A stretch of DNA of 64,000 bases from NCBI RefSeq assembly GCF_902686445.1, contig NC_062223.1:40828998-40892997 (forward strand), written 5' to 3'. Below are positions 1-9,959 of the stretch, one piece after another. Every line of letters begins with the position of its first letter. Within the stretch, counting starts at the first letter, position 1. The stretch is from Sciurus carolinensis. Taxonomy: Eukaryota; Chordata; Mammalia; Rodentia; Sciuridae. The notes under the pieces are model-generated. The model saw only the letters and a list, made by a program, of their open reading frames with translations, had not been told where the DNA came from and searched no databases. Made by a program: the position numbers and the translations under genes.

Positions 1-498
1 CCTAGATTTCTTCAGGCTTTGAACCTCAGATTACAATGAGTATCTAAGTACTGGATGTTCCAAATCTCTTATTCAGGAATGTCAGATAGTCTTTTGACTA
101 ATCTTCCAGGAAAGGAAATAGCTAATCTCAACTATTGTATGAGAATTTTTCTTAGTAATATTATTTCCTATTTCTTGATAACTATTTTTCTCATTGGTAA
201 AATATCACCCTATTAATTTATTTTATTAATCAGATTCTATATGACTTAAAAAACTTTTAACAAAGGATTGAAGAAAGTTATTAATTTTCCACAAGTATTT
301 ATTATCTTCCATGAATCTGGAATTATTTAAGCATTGAAGAGAAAATATAAGACAGATAGAGTCCTTACTTTGACAAAGCCTATTTTATATTGAGTAAGAC
401 TGAAAAATAATTATAGGAATGTTTAATTAGATTTTTAATAGGAGAATAATAATATTCTAGGAGACTTTATTGTGGTAGGGCCAAGACCTAAAGTAAGA
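1..498. other. AT-rich single-copy sequence
   Basis: I see no recognisable repeat, open reading frame of interest or RNA gene here. The stretch ends in a T-rich run that is the tail of the L1 that follows. Confidence 0.6.
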
Positions 499-1165
499 TT
501 ATTTTTTATTATTTTTATTTAGCTTTTAATTTTTTACAGACTGCATTTTCATTCATTGTACACAAATGGGGTACATAATTTCGTTTCTATGGTTGTACAC
601 AATGTAGATTCATACCATTCCTGTAATCATACAAGTACATAGGGCAATGATGTCTGTCTCATTCCACCATTTTTCATACCCCCCTCCCTCTCATTTCTTT
701 CTACATATTCTAAAGTTCCCCCATTATTCTCTCATTCCCCACTCCCAACACCATTATATATCATCCTCCACTTATCAGGGAAAACATTCGGCCTTTGGTG
801 TTTGGGGCTTGGCTTATTTCACTTAGCATGATATTCTCCAATTCCATCCATTTATTTCCAAATGCCATAATATTATTTTTCTTTATGACTGAATAGTATT
901 CCATTGTGTATATATACCAGAGATTCTCTATTCATTCATCTGTTGAAGGGCATCTAGGTTGGTTCCACAATCTAGCTATTGTGAACTGAGCTGCTATAAA
1001 CATTGATGTGGCTGTGTTACTGTAGTTTGCTGATTTTAGGTCCTTTGTGTATAAACTGAGGAGTGGGATAACTGGGTCAAAAGGTGGGTCCATTCAAGTT
1101 TTCTTAGGATTCTACATACTGCTTTCCAGAGTGGCTGTACCAATTTGCAACTCCACCAGCAATGT
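499..1165 (-). mobile_element. L1 LINE, 3' segment (minus strand)
   Basis: Read on the minus strand this is the end of L1 ORF2 followed by a sciurid-type 3' UTR, with the A tail seen as the T-rich run near 499-535. Typical wording includes the 'attccaccatttttcatac' phrase of the 3' UTR near 661 and the region around 820-1080 that, reversed, encodes the last part of ORF2. Reading frames are broken. It is the 3' part of one insertion whose 5' part is inverted next to it (1166-2335), the signature of twin priming. The nearby 76-codon plus-strand frame at 1047-1277 is a chance frame across the junction. Confidence 0.9.
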
Positions 1166-1443
1166 GGATCAGACTTCCTCAATAAGACTCCTGAAGTGTT
1201 GGGGGCTGTGCCAGCCAGAACGGCGCCTGATCACATCAGCAGTGGGTAGGTTAATTGACATAAGCACACTCCGGTGATTTATCACTGGCCGTATTCAGTT
1301 AAGTCCACGCACACAACGTGTGCACAGGTGTTCCCGAGCGCGCCTGCTCAGGCCTGCTCGTCTTAACCCATACCGTGATAGGACAGCTGGCTCCTCGCCT
1401 GATTGCAACTGGCGTGGCCCTGCCCTTCGCCTCCTGGAGGGAA

Positions 1444-1450
1444 TATAAGA
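1444..1450 (+). promoter_or_regulatory. TATA-like box of the ERVK-like LTR
   Basis: TATAAGA followed by gggcagtgggcgggggcg fits a retroviral U3 core promoter position. This is inferred from position and motif only; transcription cannot be judged. Confidence 0.4.
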
Positions 1451-1796
1451 GGGCAGTGGGCGGGGGCGCAAGAGTAAGAGCAGCAGCTAGCAGAAAGAAG
1501 CGGAGTAGAAGCCACTAGCAGAAAGGAAGAAGAAAAGGCAGCAAGCAGATAGAAGCAGCTCGCAGAGAGAAGCAGCAGGCAGTGGGGGAAGGCAGATCAC
1601 AGAGCGGAGAATTGAGAACACACCTCTAGATCACAGATAGGTAGATCGCATTATGCGGGACGCATCACTAAGAAGCACCTCAGATAGACGCACCCTTAGT
1701 TCACAGGATGCAGGACGCACCTTTAAGAAGAAGCAGCACAACTAAGAAGAAATAGATCTCTGATAAGCGTAGAAGCCTCTCTTTCTCTAAAACTTT

Positions 1797-1925
1797 CTCT
1801 CTAAGCAAAGTTTCTCTTCCTCTAAGCAATTCTCTTCCTCTAAGCAAAGTCTCTCTTCCTGATAAGCAAAGTTTCTCTTCCTCTAAGCAAAGCCTATCTT
1901 TCTCTCAAAGTCTCTCTTCCTCTAT
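1797..1925 (+). repeat. Degenerate tandem repeat inside the LTR (TAAGCAA units)
   Basis: TAAGCAA occurs at 1802, 1823, 1841, 1863 and 1884, spaced 18 to 22 bases, joined by TTTCTCTTCCTC-like linkers. The upstream part of the LTR has other internal duplications: ctagcagaaag at 1487 and 1514, and an atgc(g/a)ggacgca phrase at 1652 and 1708. Confidence 0.8.
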
Positions 1926-2335
1926 AAATTAGTGAATATAGGAAAAATAGTTTACTTCCAGGCCTCTCAGATAAATACCTGTGCAATTGCTGCCGCGGGT
2001 GGTGACACTGAAGCACAAGAAATCAAAGCAAGAATCAATAAACAGGATGGACTCAAACTAAAAAGCTTTTTCTCAGCAAAGAATACAATCAAGAATGTGA
2101 AGAGAGAGCCTACAGAGTGTGAAGAAATCTTTTCCCATGCACTTCAGGTAGAGCACTTATCTCCAAAATTTATAAAGAACTTACAAAACTTTACAACAAA
2201 AATACAAAGAACCCAATCAATAAATGGGCCAAGGAACCAGACAGACACTTTACAGAAGAAGACACACAGGCAATTAATAAATATATGAAAAAGTGTTCAA
2301 CATCTCTAGTAATTGGAGTAAATTAAAATAAGATT

Positions 2336-4357
2336 TGATATAACCTTTCAGAATAAGAGAAAGAGACATCCCAGGGGATACTAACTAAAGATGAGTCCTA
2401 GCTTAGTCAGAAATTCAAGGAGATCTGCCCCATTCCATAAGTATTTGGAGGCCAACTCTAAATCACCATCATCTGCAGCTTCACAAAGATGTTCTCAAAC
2501 ATCTCAACTATCTCCCACTTCTCCCCATATCCATTGACACCACTGTGCCTCTTTGATCTCTTAGGACACTTTGACGAAGTCATTAATATTCTTGCCACAC
2601 CCTCCAGGGATGCTGCAGATAGAATTTTCCAGAAAAGACTCCATTCTAGCTCGTTCCAGTTCTTACATGTTAACTTTGAAGAACCTACTAACATTAAGCC
2701 TTTTTTTTTTCTCTTCCAGGTTTTGTAACCCAGAAAATTTCCTGACAGGAACTCCTCCATGGCAAATGCTCTTTCACACACCCAGAGGGGTGTGTGATAA
2801 CATGACAACACTTGTTTTCCTCCTCAGAGATGCCTTGTAGAATCAGCAGCTATATTAATGTCATAAATGTTCACCTGAGCACTCTGTCAGTTTTGTCAAT
2901 AAACAGATGTGAGTGGGGACTTGCATAATCTGGTCTGTTTTCCTCTTAAGGTATATTTAATCATAAACTAGGAGGTTAGATGGACTTATAGTTATCCATG
3001 GTTTGAGAGTCCTAATGATTCTTAACTTGTTTGGTTATATCTTAAAATTTTAAAAACTGGTAATATTAATCTCAGAATAAGAGAACTAAATAAATATACC
3101 CTCCCTGACACCTACATGATTGTACATAATCATGTACTTTGAAAACTGTAAATAGGTTTAAGCTATTATCTCCTTCCACTCTTTCTTTCATACTGTACAT
3201 AAAAAAAAAAAAAATCCTGGGTAAATTAATCAATAAAATGAGCATACTCCAAAGATATATAGGCAAAACAATACTTCATTACTAAAAGTTCTATATTCAT
3301 CAGTGGTGAAGTTTCCATTTGAGAAGTTAACAAGGGTATCTTGTAGAGGAACCATGCTATTATTCTGATTCACTAAATTATTTGTAAACTATAGAATACT
3401 CTGAGCACATTCTTCACTGTGTTTGTAATATATCTGAGACATGACGGGTATTGAGAAAGAAAAAGATGCAGATATCATCTTTGTATTTTATCTTTAATTG
3501 TGTTTGCCAATTTTATTTATCTTGCATTTCCCTGAATTTCACTTGATGCTCTCTATTCAAATACTATACAATGAGATCCAGCCACAAGAAGTCCATAGGC
3601 TTAGTGGATAACTACCAGCCAGTGAATATGTTCTCTATCTGCTTTATTTAAATAACAACTCCTGAATCTTAGCATAATAAAAGCAGCTGGAATACAAAGA
3701 TTGCTCTTTATATAAATCACTCCTCCACACACATTTCAGTAAAGCCTGCATCTCTAAAGCATTCCTTTGAATTTATTGAATAAAACACAATTTCCAATTA
3801 CATGAAAGAGAAATCTTGTAAGATAACTGCAGGTTAAGTCAATAATTGATTCAATTAAAAATGGGCCAGAGGTGGAAATAACCTTTTTGGAGTGTTCATG
3901 TCTTACAATAAGAAATTAAAGAGAAAAAGAAGAGCATATTAATAAAAAGAAGCCTAAGTAAGCTATGAATAGATAAATATCAAATTTAAAATGAAGTTTA
4001 AATACTTTTTCCCTGTAATCTTATTGTACTATTTGAATTTTCTGAAGTCTAATTCTGCATTGTTTATACTCATGAATATCATCAACTTTGTCAGGATTTA
4101 CACTGGTAAAATGAAGACCAGGGGAACACAGTACCATCCTAAAACTGTGAAATGTATGTACTTTATATGAACAGTGCTAGCTACATGTTCTGTTGACACC
4201 AACCGTAACATCAAGGCCCCACAGTTTTATCTATATGAAGTTCATAGGTCTTTCAGAAATGTGAGGGAAAGCCTCTTTGTTGTGAACTGTAGTACACAGA
4301 TGGTGCCTACTGCTATCCTCATACTCACTGCATACGAAACATACATGATGATTCATG
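2336..4357. other. Single-copy AT-rich sequence, no gene seen
   Basis: No transposon family or gene is recognisable with confidence. There is a pyrimidine tract at 2700-2719 and an A-run at 3200-3213. Several overlapping short frames on both strands (2458-2840) lack any recognised domain and are treated as chance. Confidence 0.5.
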
Positions 4358-4867
4358 CAGGCATACCTTGTTCAAGTGCATTTCACATCACTGTGTTTCA
4401 CAGGTTTTACAATTTTTGCAGATTGAAGGATTATGGCAACTCCAGGTTGCGTGAGCTAATTGTCACCTGTTTTCTAACAGTGTGTGCTCACTTCATGTCT
4501 CTGTATTACATTTTGCTAATTAGCACAACATTAAAAACAAATTCATTATAATTATATTTGTTATTGTGATCTGTGGTCAGTGATCTTCACTGTTACTACC
4601 ATAATTGTTTGGGGGTGCCGCAGACCACCCTGCTATAGGGTGGTGAACTTAGTTGATAAATGTGATAGCTCCAGTGACCAGCCTTTCCCCATCTCGCTGC
4701 CTCTTCGTGAACTGTTTGCTGAAACACACTAATAATGAAATTCTCAGTTAGTAACCCTATAATAGCCTTTCAGTGTTCATGCTAGAGATAAAGACACACC
4801 TCTCACTTTAAACCAAAAGCAAGCAATGATTAAGCATAGAGGGAAGGCATGTCAAAAGCCAAGATAG

Positions 4868-4965
4868 AGGTTAGGGAGATAGTTCAGTTGATAGAGTGCT
4901 TGCCTCACAAGCACAAGGATCTGGGTTCAGTCCCCAGCACTGCAAGAAGGGGGAAAAAAAAAAAA
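4868..4965 (+). mobile_element. ID SINE inside the Tigger element
   Basis: A tRNA-Ala-like head has an A box (tagttcagttgatagagtg) and a B box (gggttcagtcccc), followed by an A-rich tail to about 4965. The flanks carry an imperfect target duplication: gtcaaaagccaagatag at 4851-4867, and gtcaaaa then tag at 4966-4975 with seven bases missing. Tigger sequence is continuous across it. Confidence 0.85.
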
Positions 4966-5521
4966 GTCAAAATAGGCCAAAAGCTAGGTTTCTTGCACCA
5001 AATGAGTAGACAAGTCGTGATGCAAAATTTTTGTAGAAAATTCAAGGTGCCAGTAAAGAAACAGATGATAATAAAGTGAAATTGCCTTATTACTGTTACA
5101 GAGAAAGATTTAGTGTTCTGGTTGGAGCACCAAACCAGCCACAATCTTCCCTTAAAACAACACCTAATCCAGATCAACTGTCTTCAACTTTATGAAGGCT
5201 GAGAAAGGTGGGGAAGTTGTAGAAGAAAAATCTGAAGCTAGCAGAAAGTTGGTTCATGAGGATTAAGGAAGGAAGCCACCTCCGAAACATAATAGTGCAG
5301 GGCGAAGCTGGAAATGCCACAGTAAGTTACCCAGAGGATCCAGCTAACATACAAGAAGGTAGATACACCAAACGACACTTTGCAAATATAGACAAAACAG
5401 TCTCATGTGGGAAGAAGATGCCATCTAGAACTTTTCAGAGTTAGAGAGACTTTAATAAATGGCTTCAAAGACCAGGCTTTCTCCTGTAGGGGCTAATACA
5501 GCTGTTGACTTCAAAGTGAAG

Positions 5522-5867
5522 TGGACTAGATCAAGGGAACTTAAGGGGAAGGAGGAGGGATGGGTAGGGAAAGACAGTGGAATGAATCTGATCTAATTTT
5601 CCTATGTACATATGTGACTATTATCATAGAGAATATCATCATGACATACATCCACAAAACACTAATTTAAAAAAAACAAAAAACGTTTACCAAATAGCAG
5701 AAACATCAGTAGAGTGGAGGGAAGGGAACAGGGAGAGGCAGGAGGGGAGGGAAAGAAGAAATACTGGGGACTAAGTTAGAAAAAAAGTAGATTCCATGCT
5801 TTTATAACTTTGTTAAATTGAATTCTACTGTATAACTAAAAAGAATGGATAAAAAGAAAAAAAAAAA
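5522..5867 (+). mobile_element. Two L1 3'-end fragments in tandem, inside the Tigger element
   Basis: The first piece (about 5522-5675) and the second (about 5690-5860) both look like the purine-rich L1 3' UTR followed by the 'gaatgaatc…ttttcctatgtacat' and 'tagattccatgc…ctactgtataactaaa' wording, each with an A-rich end. Tigger text stops near 5521 (aaagtgaag) and resumes near 5868 (ctgaaaccaatg). Confidence 0.65.
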
Positions 5868-6321
5868 CTGAAACCAATGATCACTTACCATTCTGAAAAT
5901 CCTAGGGTTCTTAAATACTGATTCTACAAAACTGTGTTCTGTAAGGGGAATGACAAACTTGGGAAGAGTTCATCTCTTTGCAACATGGTTTACTGAATAT
6001 TTTAAGCCCTCTGTTGAGACTGACAATACATAAAAAAGATTCCTTTCAAAATGTTATTGCTTATTAACAATGTGCCTCCATCAAGAGCTCAGAGAGATGT
6101 ATACAATGAGATCAAAGTTGTTTTCCTGCCTGCCTACACAACATCCACTCTGAATCCCATGGATCAAGGAGTAGTCTTGACCTTCAAGTCTTATTATTTA
6201 AGAAATGCTTATTGGGATATAGCTAACATAGATACTGATTCATTCCTCTTATGTATCTGCACAAAGTAATTGAAAATCATCTAGAAACAATTCACCATTC
6301 TAGATGCCATTAAGATCATGT

Positions 6322-6565
6322 GTAAAGGTGTGCCTTTTTCCCACATCCATGCCAACATCTATTATTGTTTGTGTACTTGATAATAGTCATTCTAATTGGA
6401 GTAAGATGAAATCTTAGAGTCGTTTTAATTTTCATTTCTCTAATTACTAGAGATGTTGAACACTTTTTCATGTATTTATTAATCATCTGTATATCTTCTT
6501 CTGTGAAGTGTCTGTCAGTTCCTTGGCCCATTTATTGATTGGCTTCTTTGTATTTTTGGTGAAAA
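6322..6565 (-). mobile_element. L1 LINE, inverted 5' segment
   Basis: Read on the minus strand this is L1 ORF2; a 71-codon open piece (6316-6531) keeps the motifs [20 protein letters not shown] and [10 protein letters not shown] typical of the ORF2 C-terminal region. It abuts the forward segment at about 6566, giving a twin-primed copy. Confidence 0.85.
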
Positions 6566-7119
6566 CTTTTGTTTTGACCCAGTTATCCCACTCCTTGGTA
6601 TATACCCAAAGGACTTAAAATTAGCATACTATACTAACACAGCCACATCAATGTTTAAAGCAGTTCAATTTACAATAGCTAGATGGCCTTCAACAGATGA
6701 ATGGATAAAGAAACTGTGGTATGTACACACAGTGGAATATTATTCAGTCATAAAGAATAATATTATGGCATTTTCAGATAAATGGATGGAATTGGAGAAT
6801 ATCATGCTAAGTGAAATAAGCCAATCCCAAAAGACCAAAGGCTGAATGTTTTCCCTGATAAGTGGATGATGATATATCATAGGGGTGGGGGGCTGGGGGT
6901 GATAGAAGAATGGAGGAACTTTAGATTATGTAGAGGGAAATGAGGGGGGTATGAAAAGTGGTGGAATGAGACAGACATCATTACCCTATGTACACATATG
7001 ATTTTATAAATGGTATGAATCTATATCGTGCAGAACCATAGAAACAAAAAGATGTACCCCATTTGTGTATAATGAATCAAAATGCAGTCTGTAAAAATAA
7101 AATAATAATTTTAAAAAAT
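6566..7119 (+). mobile_element. L1 LINE, 3' segment with 3' UTR and A-rich tail
   Basis: The end of ORF2 is readable in the 64-codon piece at 6651-6845 (ARWPSTDEWIKKLWYVHTVE, LSEISQSQKTKG). A purine-rich 3' UTR and the sciurid L1 ending (…aatgaatcaaaatgcagtct) follow, then the tail to about 7119. Together with 6322-6565 it forms one L1 inserted into the Tigger element; Tigger text resumes at 7120. The target duplication is degenerate. Confidence 0.9.
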
Positions 7120-7400
7120 TTGTGATTGATGGAAGGAGGTCAATATATTAACAATAACAGGGGTTTGGAAGAAGTTGATGACCACACTTGTGGATGTCCT
7201 TAAGGGGTTCAAGATTCCAGTGGAGAAAATAACTGCAGATATGGTAGAAATACCAAGAGGATGAGAAGAGGGGACCAAATTTCAATGACCTCATGATGGA
7301 ACTTTAATGGGTGAAAAGTTGCTTCCTAGGATCAGCAAGGAAGGTAATTTCCTGAGGTGCAATCCTCACCTGGGGAACACGCTGTGAACATTTTTGAAAG

Positions 7401-7697
7401 TGTGGCGGGCGAGACCCAGGGCCCAGGGTTACGCCACATGCATCCAAAGATAGCGACTGGCAGAGAGTCAAAGGGCGTGCTGAATGCCTCCTAGCGCGTG
7501 GACAGATAGATCTTACATGTATGCTTGAGCTCGTGATCGCTTTACCTTTAAGAGAATTGGATGGACATATCTGGTTACAATTGCATATGCATGAGACTGC
7601 TTATATATTGAGGGTGTCATCCAAATAAAAAGGAAGCTGCTTCGTGAACCTCTGAAGTGTACGTGTCGTTTGTCCCACTGGTCGGCGGCAAGCAGCA
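7401..7697 (+). mobile_element. Solo LTR, 297 bp, family not recognised
   Basis: The block starts TGTGGCGGGC and ends …GCAGCA. It is flanked by the 5-bp direct repeat gaaag (7396-7400 and 7698-7702). Excising it rejoins Tigger sequence exactly (…tttttgaaag / gacaacaat…). It has a TATA-like run (tatatatt near 7601) and an AATAAA polyadenylation signal near 7624, both expected of a retroviral LTR. Five-base duplications are usual for ERVL/MaLR and some other groups, but the sequence does not look like the MaLR LTRs elsewhere in this window. It is CpG-richer than its surroundings, suggesting a younger age. Confidence 0.75.
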
Positions 7698-7870
7698 GAA
7701 AGGACAACAATATGCTTAGAATATTACAAAAACGTAGTTGATAAGGCAGGAGCAGGGTTTGAGAAGACAGATTCCAGTTCTGAAACAACTTTCAACTGTG
7801 ATAAAGTGCTATAAAAAGCATGGCATGCCCCGGAGAAATCTTTTGTGAAAAGAAAGTCAATCACCGGGGC

Positions 7871-7922
7871 AAACTCCTTTGTGGTATTATTTCAAGAAAC
7901 TTCTTTGTGGAGCTATTTCAAG
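7871..7922 (+). repeat. 26-bp tandem duplication in the Tigger remnant
   Basis: Bases 7871-7896 and 7897-7922 are adjacent copies matching at 22 of 26 positions (aaact/tctttgtgg…tatttcaag). It arose after the transposon landed and adds to the frame damage. Confidence 0.75.
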
Positions 7923-7933
7923 AGATGACCATC

Positions 7934-7993
7934 AAGGCTCAGGGGTACAACACTTACTGTGAGGCCTTGGGTTTGACCACCAGCACCACAAAG
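7934..7993 (+). mobile_element. Truncated ID-type SINE fragment
   Basis: The phrase ggctcaggggtacaacactt, then ttgggtttgaccaccagcac, resembles the middle and B-box part of an ID element. It sits where the Tigger coding sequence is interrupted. Its ends are uncertain. Confidence 0.5.
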
Positions 7994-8311
7994 AAGAGAG
8001 AGAAATTACTAGAGTCATTCAGATCTTCAGCAGCCATCCCTTGGATCAGTCAGTAGCCATCAGCACTGAGCTAAACTCTATCAGCAAAAGATAGGAGGAT
8101 TCACTGAAGGCTCAGATGATCATTATTTTATCATATCTTAAAATTGGAATGAGCACATTTTATAGGCACAATGCTACTGTACACTTAATAGACTATATTA
8201 TAGTGAAAACAAGTTTTACATGTACTAGGGAATATGTACAGAAAACCCATGTGACTCACTTTATTGTAATGTTCTGGAACCAAACCCTCAATATTTCAGA
8301 ATTGTACCTTG

Positions 8312-9128
8312 CTTGTACTATCTTTTGTTTGATTTTTATACCCATTTCTTCTGCTTCACTGTAAACTCCTTGATGATCAAAAAGAATGAGTTATCAGCCT
8401 CTAAATACTGAGTGATATAAAATAAAAATTGTGAACATCATGTAATTTATATAATAAATAGTGTATGAATCATGTTGTTAAAGCCTATCAGTAGGAAATA
8501 CCAAAATTTAAATTCTTGATTCCAAAAAGTGCAGATTTATTATATAAAATGTACATGATATGTAAAATGTAATATTATGTCAAATTACCTACATATCGAT
8601 TTACAAGTCACATAGAATGTGAAAATATGATACCAAATTACTTTCCAACTTAATGTGTTTTCTGATTATCAGCATACATTCCAGAAAATTCTATAATAAA
8701 TCTAACCATATTAACCCTATTGCCACTGAATCAAGTTCTTATATTTTAGGGAGAAAAAAAATATACAGGTGAATTCTTGCATATGCACATGTATAAACAA
8801 CTGGACAGTTGGGAAAAGCTCCTCCTCATTATTATCAATTTCTAGACTTCCTTGAGATGTCCCAGATAGGATAGCAGGAAATAGATTTTCTAAAATCTAG
8901 AAAAGATCTTAGGCAGATGCATAGACCCATAAGTTTCTTAGAGATAACAATAAAATGCTCTTGTTAGAACAGCTAAATACTTCCTACGAATGACTGCTCC
9001 AATTTTGTGGAGTTCATAATAACATATGCTCAATCATTTATTTTCAATCATATCTATTCTGTGAACCTCATATTCAGAGAATTGCATTTATTATATTATT
9101 CCTGTAATAGCATGCTGTCTTTCACAGT
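8312..9128. other. AT-rich single-copy sequence
   Basis: Nothing recognised. The 82-codon frame at 8116-8364 overlaps the right end of the Tigger element and is not a gene. Confidence 0.55.
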
Positions 9129-9141
9129 ACCTTTCATTCTT

Positions 9142-9237
9142 TTATTAGTGCATTATAGTCATGCATAATATTGGGGTTCATTTTGAAGTAATCATACCAG
9201 CATTGAATATAATTTCCTTCAATTCAGTCTCTAGAGG
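9142..9237 (-). mobile_element. Very short 5'-truncated L1 3' end (96 bp)
   Basis: The minus strand reads as the last bases of an L1 3' UTR (tagtgcattatagtcatgca wording). It is bounded by a perfect 13-bp target duplication, acctttcattctt, at 9129-9141 and 9238-9250. Confidence 0.85.
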
Positions 9238-9250
9238 ACCTTTCATTCTT

Positions 9251-9684
9251 AATATCCAATACCATAGGTAGCTGACCACATGAATTTAATACATGTTCTG
9301 ACCCGCCTCCCAGATACTTAGAATGCATAAGTATATTCCAGGAAATGCTACAAGTACCAGAATATAAAGTAAGTTCTTAAAAAAAAATAAAACTTTATAT
9401 AATTTCTTCAAACAACTTCGGTAATGAGGGGCTCTATCAAATTATTTCATTTTGCAAACAATTTACATTTATAGGAGACATTTGCTTCTATCTTAATCAT
9501 CTTAGCTACACATGATTATGGCAAGACTATGAATATATTGGTAGAAAGAAGGTAAATGACTCTTATATGGATTCAGGCTTGATTGTTCAAGTTATATCAC
9601 CTTACAAATTTGAGCATTAAATATTGGAAAGAAAAAAAGAAAAAAAAAAAGCCTTCGTGTTGAACTTCATGTCAAGTTTAAAAT
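9251..9684. other. AT-rich single-copy sequence
   Basis: No element recognised; an A-rich run lies at 9629-9651. Confidence 0.5.
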
Positions 9685-9813
9685 TTTAGGAAAAGGAGGA
9701 GGGAGGAGTGGAGGGAAAGGGGAAGTACCAGGGACTGAAGTGTAGCAAACTGTATTTCACACACACATGATTATGACAAACGAATCCCAATATTGCACTA
9801 ATTAAAAAATAAA
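9685..9813 (+). mobile_element. L1 3' end fragment
   Basis: Purine-rich 3' UTR (ggaggagggaggagtggagg) is followed by 'gaagtaccagggactgaagt' and the final 'aatcccaatattgcactaat' wording, then an A-rich tail. Likely target duplication aagtttaa(a/g)at at 9674-9684 and 9814-9824. Confidence 0.7.
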
Positions 9814-9959
9814 AAGTTTAAGATACGTAGACATATTCAGACCTAAATATAATAGGTAAAAATACAGTTAACAGAAAATATGGTGACTAACTTTATCATG
9901 TTAAAGTTTTCTTAAACATGATTAATAAAACCACATATTTTCCAAAACTTGAAGATTTA

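Larger units (their letters stand above)
1197..2007 (+). mobile_element. Solo LTR of an ERVK-like (IAP-type) endogenous retrovirus
   Basis: An 811-bp block begins TGTTGGGGGC and ends in ...GACA. It is flanked by a perfect 6-bp direct repeat, ctgaag, at 1191-1196 and 2008-2013. The 6-bp duplication and the TGTTGGG start are usual for class II (ERVK/IAP) proviruses. Removing the block plus one ctgaag restores continuous L1 sequence. A TATA-like box (1444-1450) followed by a GC-rich stretch suggests a U3 promoter; the downstream half is built of short repeats, including five TAAGCAA units (1797-1925). No primer-binding site or gag/pol sequence follows, so it is a solo LTR left by recombination. 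I do not recognise the exact family. Confidence 0.8.
1166..2335 (+). mobile_element. L1 LINE, inverted 5' segment, split by an LTR
   Basis: Two blocks, 1166-1196 and 2008-2335, read as L1 ORF2 on the plus strand and become continuous when the LTR at 1197-2007 is removed. The text runs from near 'aatcaaagcaagaatcaata' (2020-2040) to the 'tcaacatctctagtaatt' phrase near 2296. That part of ORF2 lies just 5' of where the neighbouring minus-strand segment starts, so the two are one L1 inserted with a 5' inversion. About 100 bases of ORF2 between them seem to be lost. The 118-codon frame at 1932-2288 joins LTR and L1 sequence and is not a gene. Confidence 0.85.
4762..8125 (+). pseudogene. Broken Tigger transposase (TIGD1-like) sequence
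   Basis: The coding sequence of a pogo-family DDE transposase can be followed in pieces. The expected start ATG is ATA (4762). The open piece at 5256-5444 has the motifs VQGEA, SYPEDPAN, NIDKT (the first catalytic Asp region kept) and KKMPSRTF. The piece at 6051-6269 has LLLINNVPP, where families usually have Asp-Asn, so the second catalytic Asp is replaced by Asn, then PMDQGVVLTFKSYYLRN. The 3' part resumes at 7120-7400 and 7703-8125. The frame is broken by substitutions, small indels and five inserted elements, so no product is possible. Human TIGD1 is a relative; this copy is a fossil, not an orthologue. Confidence 0.85.
4358..8311 (+). mobile_element. Tigger1-like DNA transposon (pogo/Tc1-mariner), near full length with nested insertions
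   Basis: The left end reads caggcatacctt and the right end, near 8311, is a diverged inverted version (…attgtaccttg), matching Tigger1 terminal inverted repeats. Between them the order of a Tigger element is kept: left non-coding region, transposase-like coding sequence, right non-coding region. Later insertions split it at 4868-4965 (ID), 5522-5867 (L1 ends), 6322-7119 (twin-primed L1), 7401-7697 (LTR) and about 7934-7993 (SINE fragment). Removing them leaves roughly 2.3 kb, close to the family's usual 2.4 kb. The TA target duplication is no longer clear. The element is inactive. Confidence 0.9.

Noticed and set aside
1197..2007. Intact provirus
   Set aside because: Only one LTR and no gag, pol or env sequence; L1 sequence resumes directly after the target duplication.
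1932..2288. 118-codon frame
   Set aside because: A fusion of LTR end and inverted L1 ORF2 text, not a gene.
6051..6269. Possible domesticated Tigger transposase (TIGD-like gene)
   Set aside because: One catalytic Asp is replaced by Asn, the frame ends within 72 codons and five insertions break the rest.
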